Positions 26,918 to 36,001 of a stretch of 64,000 nt of DNA are shown here, one piece after another. Source of the DNA: Chryseobacterium sp. LJ668 (GTDB lineage Bacteria > Bacteroidota > Bacteroidia > Flavobacteriales > Weeksellaceae). Location of the stretch: the NCBI RefSeq assembly GCF_019613955.1, contig NZ_CP080443.1, forward strand, positions 1,922,001-1,986,000, given 5' to 3'. The stretch's first letter is position 1. Each line of letters starts with the position of its first letter. A program made the translations under genes and the position numbers. The notes below the pieces were generated by a model. The model did not search any database and was not told the origin of the DNA. It worked only from the letters and a program-made list of their open reading frames with translations.

Positions 26918-27340
26918 TCAATTGATAATTTCTGCATCCGGGTTCTCCCGTAATTTTGCAATTCTTTCTCGCCAGTTTTGAAGCTCTTCATCCGTTAGTC
27001 TGATCCATTCTTTTACTTCACCCACGATTTTTACGGGTTCCGAACTTCTGTAAGATCGGGTAGGGTTTCCCGGAAATTTTTTATCGGTGACGTTAGGATC
27101 GTTTTCAAATGTTCCCGTAGGTTCTACGACGTAGATGCGTTCGTGACCATCTCCTTTTGCCAATGCGGCGGCTAATCCGGCCCCATTTTGCAGGGCGGTG
27201 AAGTAGATATGATTCATCATGATTTCGGGATGATAATTCGATTCGAAACCGGCAGTCAGAAAGTCTCCGATTTGCAGATCTGCTCTTGTACCGTGGTAGA
27301 ATGGCCCGTTGTCAAGAATGTTTTCTTTTTTGTTTTCCAT
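26918..27340 (-). CDS. arr: Rifamycin ADP-ribosyltransferase
   Basis: 140 residues, the full length of Arr enzymes, which inactivate rifampicin by transferring ADP-ribose from NAD to the C23 hydroxyl. Family motifs: GPFYHGTRADLQIGDFLTAG (His16 is the counterpart of the catalytic-site His19 of Arr-2), NHIYFTALQNGAGLAAALA with the NAD-site tyrosine, GHERIYVVEPTGTFENDPNV, and the FPGNPTRSYRSSEPVKIVGE segment, followed by an EWIRLTDEE tail. Base composition matches the neighbours, so this looks like a resident chromosomal copy rather than a recent cassette; there are no integron features. Confidence 0.93.
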   Translation of the reverse strand: MENKKENILDNGPFYHGTRADLQIGDFLTAGFESNYHPEIMMNHIYFTALQNGAGLAAALAKGDGHERIYVVEPTGTFENDPNVTDKKFPGNPTRSYRSSEPVKIVGEVKEWIRLTDEELQNWRERIAKLRENPDAEIIN

Positions 27341-27425
27341 TTTCTGAGTTTTTATCAGGATTTTTTACAACCTGTAAACTTAAGAATTTGTTTTTAAACA
27401 AAAAACTCCTGCGAATTTTAAGTAC

Positions 27426-27965
27426 TCAGCAACCACCTTTTCGATGGATCCTCTTGAAAATTATTGTACCGTCAACTGTTGCATATTCGCACGATATAAT
27501 CGGATATGCATATTTAGGCGCATGCGATACATAATGACTTTTTATCATGATTTTGTCGTTCACTTTCAGGTTATTCAAATTTTCACGTTGAGACTTTTCT
27601 GCATCAAATGTTACAATATAATCTTCATTATTAATCCTGACCATGACTCCGAAACCTAATCTTGATTCCGGAGGAAGAGAAAGAGAAGTGATTATGCCTT
27701 CCATGCTGGTATACTCGGTAATGTGCTTCCATATTTTATTTTCAGCAGCATATACTTTTTTACCTGCGGGAGAAGCTTCCCATTTTTTGAAATGTTTACC
27801 GGCAGGGGTAGCTTCCCATTTTTTTATTTCGGCATTCTTTTCAGCTAAAGACAGTTGTTTTTGAATCGGCTTCTTGGTACATTCATTTTTAATTTCACGA
27901 TTGGCGAATACAAGTCCGCTCACTACAAGCAGTGGTAGGATGAGCGCAAAAATTACTTTTTTCAT
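27426..27965 (-). CDS. Exported protein of unknown function with a 13-residue duplication
   Basis: 179 residues. N-terminal hydrophobic signal (ALILPLLVVSGLVFANRE). Residues ~48-75 contain two near-identical units, KKWEATPAGKHF and KKWEASPAGKKV. The C-terminal half is beta-rich (GVMVRINNEDYIVTFDAE, LKVNDKIMIKSHYVSHAPKY) and ends in a lone Cys. It is divergent from the winged-helix regulator gene, which may control it. Confidence 0.65.
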   Translation of the reverse strand: MKKVIFALILPLLVVSGLVFANREIKNECTKKPIQKQLSLAEKNAEIKKWEATPAGKHFKKWEASPAGKKVYAAENKIWKHITEYTSMEGIITSLSLPPESRLGFGVMVRINNEDYIVTFDAEKSQRENLNNLKVNDKIMIKSHYVSHAPKYAYPIISCEYATVDGTIIFKRIHRKGGC

Positions 27966-28141
27966 AATTTTTTAATTTTAAATTAAATTTCAGTTCTTTG
28001 ATAAGTCAGACCTGATAAGATCTACTTTTGTTTCTAATAGTTTATCAAAGTTGACTCAGCGAAAATACTTTGATATTTTTCGGATTCAGGGATTTGAATT
28101 GTAAATAAAATTGTAAACTTTGTAAATAATAACTTGACACG

Positions 28142-29038
28142 ATGTATCTTAGTCAAAATCTCTTCTTAGGAAAGCGCAAATACCTTTTTACATTCGTATT
28201 GCTCTCACTGATCTTTGGCATTTGTGCCGCTTTCAGCACAGAGGATAAGGACGACTTCGATTTTGCCAAAAGGGAAGTTTTACTCCGCAGAATAGGACAT
28301 GAATTGCTTTTGCAGTCCGGCGACCGTACATCAAGAGTTCTTCCGGTAAAAAAGATTGCAGAAAATGAATATCAAATCAGTTTTGAGGACGAACTTACTT
28401 TTCAGCCGGATTCTTTGGTGAGTCTTACGAACCGTGTGTTGGCAAAAGATCCAGTTGCAAGTGATTATATCGTTAACGTTTTGAACTGTCGCAACTCTAC
28501 TGTAGCTTATGGATATTCGGTATCGAAGAGTAAAAAAGATGATATTGTAGCCTGCTTAGGAAGAAAACAACCCAAGGCTTGTTATCTGATCAATATCAAA
28601 TTTAAATCAACAGGAATCAACACAACAAAAAGCGTTTATCTTTTGGGTGGTCTGTCATTTTTAGCATTGATAGGTTTTGTTTTATTAAGACCTAAATCTG
28701 TAAAATCACGAAAAGATTTACCTGAAAATCAGCAAACTGATCTGTTCACTTTGGGCTCGGTATTGTTTGACGCAAAAAACAGAAAGCTCATCATTAATGA
28801 TAAAACCATAGATCTTACCGCAACAGAAAACCGCGTATTATTTATTTTCGCATCGTCTCCCAATGAAATCATCGAGAGAAGCCGACTGCAAAAGGAAATC
28901 TGGGAAGATGAAGGTGTTATTGTAGGACGCAGCCTGGATATGTTCATCTCAAAACTCAGAAAAAAACTGGAACTCGATCCTAATGTCAGAATTATGGTGA
29001 TACGGGGGAAAGGGTACAGGCTGGAAATTAATTCTTAA
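28142..29038 (+). CDS. Membrane-anchored winged-helix transcriptional regulator
   Basis: 298 residues. Membrane helix 1 at ~14-32 (LFTFVLLSLIFGICAAF), an exported sensor region (~33-158) with three cysteines, membrane helix 2 at ~163-182 (YLLGGLSFLALIGFVLL), and a C-terminal OmpR/PhoB-type winged-helix domain at ~200-298 (IDLTATENRVLFIFASSPNE, VIVGRSLDMFISKLRKKLEL, VIRGKGYRLEI). It therefore senses outside the inner membrane and binds DNA inside, like ToxR/CadC but with the DNA-binding domain at the C-terminus. The divergent gene at 27426-27965 is the obvious candidate target (inference). Confidence 0.85.
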   Translation: MYLSQNLFLGKRKYLFTFVLLSLIFGICAAFSTEDKDDFDFAKREVLLRRIGHELLLQSGDRTSRVLPVKKIAENEYQISFEDELTFQPDSLVSLTNRVLAKDPVASDYIVNVLNCRNSTVAYGYSVSKSKKDDIVACLGRKQPKACYLINIKFKSTGINTTKSVYLLGGLSFLALIGFVLLRPKSVKSRKDLPENQQTDLFTLGSVLFDAKNRKLIINDKTIDLTATENRVLFIFASSPNEIIERSRLQKEIWEDEGVIVGRSLDMFISKLRKKLELDPNVRIMVIRGKGYRLEINS

Positions 29039-29082
29039 TTGGAAACCAACGATGCAAGAGTAGATTATTTGGTAGCTTGTTA

Positions 29083-29541
29083 TTACTCTACAATACCATT
29101 TCCGGTCCTGATTGATTCTTCCATTAAATCTACAATTTCAGGGACTGAGATTGAAAATATACCAGCGTTTCCCTTGTCAAATTCTTTCTTCCAATAATCG
29201 TAGCCTTCAATGTAATTAGGAAGTTTGACTTTTTCATTTTTTAAAGCAGTAACACTTTCGTCCAATGCTTCCTCAGTAATTGGAATGTGTGTCAATTCAT
29301 TTGCAAATCCATCTTTTGATTCGGGACTTTCTACTTTCAACTGACCAATCGAAATATGAATTACCTTTCCGTGTTCTGGATATTCTTCTATTTTTAAAAT
29401 TTTCAGGGTAGAACTTTCTTCTCCCTTTCGGGTTTTGTAATTCCACTCCTGACCGACTTTGTATTTCATGGCTTCTGGGTTTTTGCAGCTGGTTAAAAAT
29501 AAATACAATAGTAGACTTATTAAAATTTGGAATTTGATCAT
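29083..29541 (-). CDS. Putative lipoprotein of unknown function
   Basis: 152 residues. Signal sequence with a lipobox-like LFLTSC (Cys19). The mature part (YKVGQEWNYKTRKGEESSTL, EYPEHGKVIHISIGQLKV, ITEEALDESVTALKNEKV) resembles small exported Bacteroidetes proteins with no assigned family. It converges on the regulator gene. Confidence 0.65.
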   Translation of the reverse strand: MIKFQILISLLLYLFLTSCKNPEAMKYKVGQEWNYKTRKGEESSTLKILKIEEYPEHGKVIHISIGQLKVESPESKDGFANELTHIPITEEALDESVTALKNEKVKLPNYIEGYDYWKKEFDKGNAGIFSISVPEIVDLMEESIRTGNGIVE

Positions 29542-29653
29542 AGTTTAGAATTGTTCTTCTGTCACAAAAATAAGAGATTTTTCTAAGTAGAGTAAAGATA
29601 GTTTTGAAAAAGTGTTGTAAAGCATTGAAATATAGCTAATTGAACTTGATTAC

Positions 29654-29757
29654 CTCAACGGAGTGGTTGATTGGCTCAACGGATGAATGAACTCTTCAAC
29701 GGAATGCCTGATTTTCTTTACAGAGTTCTTGATGTCTTCAACGAAGAAGTTGAAACT
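29654..29757. repeat. Five imperfect 21-bp tandem units
   Basis: Units start at 29654, 29675, 29695, 29716 and 29737. The pattern is YTCAACGGAGTGNTTGATTNN; unit 2 is one base short, unit 4 the most diverged (CTTTACAGAGTTCTTGATGTC). The TCAACGGA cores recur with 21-, 20- and 42-nt steps. Twenty-one bases are two helical turns or seven codons. Translated across the indel it would read LNGVVDW-like heptads, but no start or continuing frame exists. Confidence 0.75.
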
Positions 29758-29846
29758 TATGTTAAAATGATTGCAGGTCTTGTCGAAAGGTTTTTTGTGG
29801 TTTCTTGCTTTTATGACATTTAGGAAAAGACTTTTGTAGCTGTAAA

Positions 29847-29874
29847 GTCACAGATTACAAATCTGCAACATCGG
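29847..29874. repeat. REP-like hairpin, copy 4
   Basis: GTCACAGATTACAAATCTGC then AACATCGG; arms CAGATT/AATCTG with an ACA loop. It differs from copies 1 and 5 by G-to-A and C-to-T at paired positions of the two arms, a compensatory change. It lies just behind the stop of the Kelch gene. Confidence 0.6.
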
Positions 29875-29877
29875 AGT

Positions 29878-30804
29878 TTATTTAGCGGAAAGTGCTTCTT
29901 CGCTAATATCTGCAACCTGAATGCTTTTGATAGATGATTTGGTTGAGGATGCTGTACTTCCTCCCATGATGTATAATTTATTGTTATATATTTCTGCAGC
30001 AGCATGTCTTCTCGGAATCATATTGGATGATAACCTGTGCAACTTGTTGGTTTCTGTATCAAAATAGGCCAGAAAATTTTGATTATTATAACCGCCTGCA
30101 ATAAAAATCTTATTACCGTATACCGCTAAAGAATGACCCGATATCGCAGCAGGTATAGTATATTGCTCAGTCCACTCATTTTTGTTGAGATCATACACAT
30201 TGACCAGACGTGATGAGGTGCCGTTAAAACCACCGATTACATAAAGCTTATCATTCACAATTTTGCCCCTTGCTTCTCTGGCGTTAGGCATATTTGGTAA
30301 AGTATGCCATGTGTCTGAAGCAATGTCATAATATTGAAACCTGTCAGAAAATACTGTGGTGGCGGCATTGTTTAGTCCACTGCCGCCGAAAGTATATATT
30401 TTTCCGTTATGAATGGCGGAGCCTGCATTTCCTGTGTAGGCACGATTAACAGCTCCCTTCGTTTTTTTATGAGTTTCAAGGTCTATAATTTCAAGATGGC
30501 TGTTTCCCCAACCGTTAAAAATATAAATTTTATTACCGTAAGTCTCCGAATTGGCAAATCTTTTAGGAACCAGACTGGAGTTGATGACACTCCAGCGGTT
30601 ATCTTTAATGCTGTATTTCTCAATAAAATTTGCATAACCATCCGTATCTTTATAACCATTGCTCACATAGATACTGTCACCTGCAATGGTACTGCTTATT
30701 GCTCCTCTTCTCACAGACATATCCGAAAGATGTTTAAAATGTAAGGCTTGTGCATTGGCTAAACAAAAACCGAAAAGTGAAAGGAGTAATAATTTTGTTT
30801 TCAA
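29878..30804 (-). CDS. Exported Kelch-repeat beta-propeller protein
   Basis: 308 residues. Signal peptide at 1-18 (LFGFCLANAQ). Six Kelch-like blades, for example KIYIFNGWGNSHLEIIDLET, GKIYTFGGSGLNNAATTVFS, DKLYVIGGFNGTSSRLVNVY and NKLYIMGGSTASSTKS. No T9SS tail or enzymatic residues are visible. Kelch propellers bind proteins or glycans; role unknown, probably periplasmic. Confidence 0.88.
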   Translation of the reverse strand: MKTKLLLLSLFGFCLANAQALHFKHLSDMSVRRGAISSTIAGDSIYVSNGYKDTDGYANFIEKYSIKDNRWSVINSSLVPKRFANSETYGNKIYIFNGWGNSHLEIIDLETHKKTKGAVNRAYTGNAGSAIHNGKIYTFGGSGLNNAATTVFSDRFQYYDIASDTWHTLPNMPNAREARGKIVNDKLYVIGGFNGTSSRLVNVYDLNKNEWTEQYTIPAAISGHSLAVYGNKIFIAGGYNNQNFLAYFDTETNKLHRLSSNMIPRRHAAAEIYNNKLYIMGGSTASSTKSSIKSIQVADISEEALSAK

Positions 30805-30896
30805 GGGCGTTGAGGTTTGGTTTGAAAAATATGTTTTAAATATAGGAAAAAATGGAGGATTGGAAATACAGGACGTTGAATTTGTTATAGAATGGA

Positions 30897-30922
30897 AAAA
30901 CCGTTCAGATGAGAACGGTTTT
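30897..30922 (-). terminator. Terminator of the Mrr-like nuclease gene
   Basis: AAAACCGTTC/GAACGGTTTT, ten pairs around a short loop, with a T run on the minus strand. It lies about 65 nt past the nuclease stop codon. Confidence 0.75.
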
Positions 30923-30988
30923 ATGTTTATGGTAAATTCATGTGGCTTTTTGAAGCTGTAAAAGATGCTTTCTTTGCTAATAATTCAC

Positions 30989-31876
30989 TTAAAGACTATT
31001 CATAGGATTTTCCCATTTATAACTATGCAGTTTAGTATTTAAAACCTTATTAAGTTTGTCGCGTATATTCTCTCTGTCTATTTGTGATTGAGTGGTTAAT
31101 TTTAGAATATCGTAAAATCTTTTAGCATTTATTAGTTCTATTGGCATTCCTTTGCCGGCTAATGTCTGAACTACTTTTTTGGCGCCTCTTTGAAAATCAG
31201 ATGTAGTCACAAAAATCCCTTTTGGAATGCCCGAAATAAAAAGGGCACCAGTTAATTCTCTGATCTGATTCACTTTTATTTTATTCTTATGTCTTTTAAC
31301 TTGAACACCAATCTGGTTGTTATTTTTTTCCAAAATGACATCAATTCCTCCGTCGTTGGAATATCCTGTGACAACTACTTCATAGCCTAGATTTTTGAAA
31401 ACCATTCCTGTAACGTCTTCAAGTAATTTGGGATGTAAATCAAATCTTTTTTTGTATTTTGCAAGAAGATATTTTGAAATCTCCGTAATAGGAGCTTTAA
31501 CATTATGCAAATCTAATTTTTTTAATCTTCCTACAGTACCATAGAAAAATTGCCATAATTGCCATTCTTTAGCCCATACGGTTACATCCTTCAATATTCT
31601 CCACCAACCGCATTTATTGCAATGATTAAAATATACTTCACAACAGTAACGAGAAAGATCCAGTTCCCACATATCTTTATCGATCCCTAGTTCGTCATTC
31701 CACAATTTCTTGTCTAATTGATGGAAGGTATAAATTTCTTTGAGGTCAACATCCCAATAATCATGTAGTGAATAAACTTCCAATTCGTTCTTACAGAAAA
31801 TACATGTAGTACTATGGGGATTGTCATCTCCACTTCTTAATGGACTACCAAAATAGTTATATTCAAAAGGGGACAT
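30989..31876 (-). CDS. Mrr-like restriction endonuclease with N-terminal zinc-ribbon-like region
   Basis: 295 residues. Residues ~148-250 are a PD-(D/E)xK nuclease of the Mrr_cat type: LLEDVTGMVFKNLGYEVV (Glu153), GYSNDGGIDVILE (Asp179), IGVQVKR (Gln192, Lys194), then GIPKGIFVTTSDFQRGAKKV. The N-terminal half carries a CIFC pair (Cys25, Cys28) and a CNKC pair (Cys86, Cys89), which look like a split zinc ribbon. Mrr enzymes cut DNA with modified bases; the specificity here is unknown. It has no methylase partner nearby, consistent with a type IV, modification-dependent defence role. Confidence 0.85.
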   Translation of the reverse strand: MSPFEYNYFGSPLRSGDDNPHSTTCIFCKNELEVYSLHDYWDVDLKEIYTFHQLDKKLWNDELGIDKDMWELDLSRYCCEVYFNHCNKCGWWRILKDVTVWAKEWQLWQFFYGTVGRLKKLDLHNVKAPITEISKYLLAKYKKRFDLHPKLLEDVTGMVFKNLGYEVVVTGYSNDGGIDVILEKNNNQIGVQVKRHKNKIKVNQIRELTGALFISGIPKGIFVTTSDFQRGAKKVVQTLAGKGMPIELINAKRFYDILKLTTQSQIDRENIRDKLNKVLNTKLHSYKWENPMNSL

Positions 31877-31908
31877 ACGCTTTATTTATATAAAATTACA
31901 AAAAATAA

Positions 31909-31933
31909 AACCGCTCTGATCATTGAGCGGTTT
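31909..31933 (-). terminator. Terminator of the 32006 gene
   Basis: AACCGCTC and GAGCGGTTT arms around an eight-base loop, between two minus-strand genes. REP-like copy 5 lies 17 nt away. Confidence 0.65.
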
Positions 31934-31950
31934 GGTTTTAAAGATAGGGA

Positions 31951-31980
31951 AGCCACGGATTACAAATCCGCGACATCGGG
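31951..31980. repeat. REP-like hairpin, copy 5
   Basis: AGCCACGGATTACAAATCCG then CGACATCGGG; arms CGGATT/AATCCG, loop ACA. It matches copy 1 at 1933 in arms and loop and shares the left CCAC with copies 2 and 3. Confidence 0.65.
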
Positions 31981-32005
31981 ATTTTCTTGGAATTTGATAG
32001 TCAAA

Positions 32006-32839
32006 TTAAAAAGTGATGAACCTTCTTCTGTTATGGAAAGAAGTATATTTTTTTGTTTTGTTTAAATATTCTGAGACATGGTCGAAATTTACAATGTCTA
32101 CCCAAAATTCAGCATCAAAAAACATCTGGATATTAAGTCTGAAATATTTTAATTCTTTTAGATCTCCTTTATTTGTAAATTCCCAAAGTTTAGATTCAAC
32201 CACAATTATTGGGTGTATAAAAAATATGTGATCACTTGTTGAGCATAATCTATAAACTAAATCATCAATTTTTTTTAAATTTGAGCTATTCTGATTTTTC
32301 GCTTCTATTATTTCGTGCTCGATTCTATCCAAAAGCAAATCTTCATGTGCAGTCATTGCCCCTTGTAAACTTTGTATGCACTTCCAAATGACTGAGTTAT
32401 CAATATCTTTAGTATTATTAATATTTGTTTCTCTGTATGCGTTAAACGTTGGAATCTCAAATGGTGTTATCATGTAATCTAACCATTTGTAAACGCCATT
32501 TACAATGCAGCATTCTTCTAACTTTTCTTTTATGTAAGTACACTCTTCAGTATTCAAATTATGTTTGTAAAGTAAATTGTCAAGTTTATTAACACTTTGA
32601 AAAATATAGCTTCCTGTCCAAACCAATTCAAAATTACTTCTAGGGCTTGCTTCATTATTTGCAATGATATGATAGTTTTTTAAACTTTTACATTCTACCA
32701 AAATATCAACATCACAACTATAATTTCCTTTTTTGAAATACTTTCTAGCTTTAACATCAAGCTCACGTAACTTATTGGAGGACACATCTAAAAAATACGG
32801 AGATTGCTCTGGATGCCATTTTAAATTTTGATAATTCAT
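32006..32839 (-). CDS. Protein of unknown function, possible PD-(D/E)xK nuclease fold
   Basis: 277 residues, soluble. An early segment reads GNYSCDVDILVECKSLKNYH (residues ~38-58), with a D-x(n)-ECK pattern that resembles the active site of PD-(D/E)xK nucleases; a later IHPIIVVESKLWEF repeats an ExK-like pattern. Otherwise no family is recognised. Upstream, a 48-codon frame (32918 to 32772, MEQNELINKLLNSDALNSLK...) overlaps the start in another frame and may be the original N-terminus cut off by a frameshift. Position next to the Mrr-like nuclease suggests a defence or accessory role (inference). Confidence 0.55.
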   Translation of the reverse strand: MNYQNLKWHPEQSPYFLDVSSNKLRELDVKARKYFKKGNYSCDVDILVECKSLKNYHIIANNEASPRSNFELVWTGSYIFQSVNKLDNLLYKHNLNTEECTYIKEKLEECCIVNGVYKWLDYMITPFEIPTFNAYRETNINNTKDIDNSVIWKCIQSLQGAMTAHEDLLLDRIEHEIIEAKNQNSSNLKKIDDLVYRLCSTSDHIFFIHPIIVVESKLWEFTNKGDLKELKYFRLNIQMFFDAEFWVDIVNFDHVSEYLNKTKKYTSFHNRRRFITF

Positions 32840-32947
32840 TATAAACTTTTGATTCTATTTTAAGAGAATTTAAAGCATCAGAATTTAATAGTTTATTAAT
32901 TAATTCATTTTGTTCCATTGAGTTAATTTTAATTCTAATATACAAAA

Positions 32948-32976
32948 AAACCGCTCAGAAAAAATCTGAACGGTTT
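32948..32976 (-). terminator. Terminator of groL
   Basis: AACCGTTCAGA and TCTGAGCGGTT pair on the minus strand (one G-T) with an A/T loop and run into seven T residues. It lies about 25 nt after the groL stop. Confidence 0.85.
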
Positions 32977-33001
32977 GATATGTTTAAAGCATCGGTGATG
33001 A

Positions 33002-34639
<1,638 letters not shown>

Positions 34640-34733
34640 TTAGATGTTAGATGTCAGAAGTTAGACACATAACGTTTGTTTTAATTTGATTTTAATTTGA
34701 ATAGTCTGAAATCTAATGCCTTGTATTTGGAAT

Positions 34734-35012
34734 CTATCCGATTACTCCTAAAAGGTCTCCCTCTTTTACGATTAAAAAATCTTTTCCGTCTAATTTTAAT
34801 TCAGAACCTGAATATTTTCCATAAAGAACTTTGTCACCTACTTTTACAGTTGTAGGCTCGTCTACTTTACCAGGACCTACTGCTACTACTGTACCTTCTT
34901 GGGGTTTTTCTTTCGCTGTATCCGGGATAATAATACCTGAAGCTGTTTTAGTTTCTGCAGCGATAGGCTCGATAAGCACTCTGTCTGCTAAGGGTTTAAA
35001 GTTTACTGACAT
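34734..35012 (-). CDS. groS: Co-chaperonin GroES, 10 kDa
   Basis: 92 residues. [20 protein letters not shown] is the conserved start, the mobile loop is around [18 protein letters not shown], then VVAVGPGKV and [19 protein letters not shown], ending LLGVIG. It caps the GroEL ring. Two TTTTGGCAGA repeats (35083-35092 and 35113-35122) lie upstream and may be relevant to control of the operon. Confidence 0.98.
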   Translation of the reverse strand: MSVNFKPLADRVLIEPIAAETKTASGIIIPDTAKEKPQEGTVVAVGPGKVDEPTTVKVGDKVLYGKYSGSELKLDGKDFLIVKEGDLLGVIG

Positions 35013-35082
35013 AATATTTTTATTTTTTAATTATTTCTGTGTTGTAATTCTCTAAATCTATGCCACGGGAAGATAAGTAGAG

Positions 35083-35122
35083 TTTTGGCAGATTTTTTAT
35101 GAAGATGTGAAATTTTGGCAGA
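35083..35122. repeat. Paired TTTTGGCAGA direct repeats upstream of groES
   Basis: Two identical 10-mers with a 30-nt step (about three helical turns), 70-110 bp upstream of the groES start. A further GTGGCATAGATTTAG-like segment lies nearer to the gene on the minus strand. They may be operator sites or chance; part of the second overlaps the terminator of the next gene. Confidence 0.3.
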
Positions 35123-35124
35123 AA

Positions 35125-35150
35125 AAAAGCTTCCAATTTTTGAAAGCTTG
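35125..35150 (-). terminator. Terminator of the 35155 gene
   Basis: On the minus strand AAGCTTTC and GGAAGCTT pair (one G-T) around a short AT loop, followed by seven T residues. Confidence 0.75.
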
Positions 35151-35154
35151 TGTT

Positions 35155-35994
35155 TTATTTTTTACATTTTTGCTCATATTCGTCAAGAAGTTCCCTGTAA
35201 GGCATACTAGAATATTCGTGGTCAATTTTCATTGCATCAAAACCTTCACCTCCGTTCTTAGCTATTTTTCTTAATTCTTTTTTCTTTGCAAAACCTTCTT
35301 TTCTGGCAGTTTTCACATCATCTTCAAATTCTTTTATACGGACATCTAAATTATCAGAAAATGGAGCGCAATCTTTCGTGACTTCATATATTGCTTTCTT
35401 CAGTTTGTCATCAATTTTCCCTAAATTAAAAAAATTAACTCTGTTGAGATCTATTACGATGTAACCGTACTCTTCATCAGCCTTCTTCATATAAGGAAGA
35501 TAAATATTGTTGTTGTATCGGTTGTTTTGTACAAACACAATGTTTATTCCGTAGAGATTTGTTTTGCCCTCTTGTTCTAAGGGTAATACAACTGTTTTTT
35601 TGACATCTAAAATTTCACCTTTTACATTAATGGTTTTTAATTTCATTTTATCGTAAACAAGCTTTTCAGAACCATCTTTCCCGAGGATGACAATTCTTTT
35701 TAAATCGTTTATGCCTATCTTTTCAACGGCAGATGATTGTTCTTCTTTAAAATTAAATTCATCAATCTCAAACCTTAATTTTTTTTCAATATTTCCCAAC
35801 AACAACATATCTGCATATACATATTTAGGATTCTGAAAATTTTGTAAAAAGCCGGTTTTCACTTCTCCGTTCTCCATAATGATTTCTACCGGAATGGATG
35901 CTTTTTTGCCGAAATACACATCCTCCTGAGAGAATACAAAAGAGAAAGAAAATATAAATAATAAGACAATTAGTTTTTTCATGGTTATAGTCAA
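35155..35994 (-). CDS. Exported protein of unknown function
   Basis: 279 residues. Signal peptide at 1-22 (FSFSFVFSQ; Met5 is an alternative start). The body is lysine-rich, with ASIPVEIIMENGEVKTGFLQ, GINIVFVQNNRYNNNIYLPY and a charged C-terminus (REGFAKKKELRKIAKNGGEG). No family recognised. It starts 7 nt after the stop of the M1 peptidase gene, so it is probably in the same operon. Confidence 0.65.
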   Translation of the reverse strand: MTITMKKLIVLLFIFSFSFVFSQEDVYFGKKASIPVEIIMENGEVKTGFLQNFQNPKYVYADMLLLGNIEKKLRFEIDEFNFKEEQSSAVEKIGINDLKRIVILGKDGSEKLVYDKMKLKTINVKGEILDVKKTVVLPLEQEGKTNLYGINIVFVQNNRYNNNIYLPYMKKADEEYGYIVIDLNRVNFFNLGKIDDKLKKAIYEVTKDCAPFSDNLDVRIKEFEDDVKTARKEGFAKKKELRKIAKNGGEGFDAMKIDHEYSSMPYRELLDEYEQKCKK

Positions 35995-36001
35995 TCGTAA
36001 T

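Larger units (their letters stand above)
29542..29877. other. Intergenic region with a 21-bp tandem repeat and a REP-like hairpin
   Basis: 336 bp without a convincing gene. It holds five imperfect 21-bp units at 29654-29757 and REP-like copy 4 at 29847-29874, both listed separately. The remaining part is AT-rich and includes the promoter area of the lipoprotein gene on the minus strand. Confidence 0.7.
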
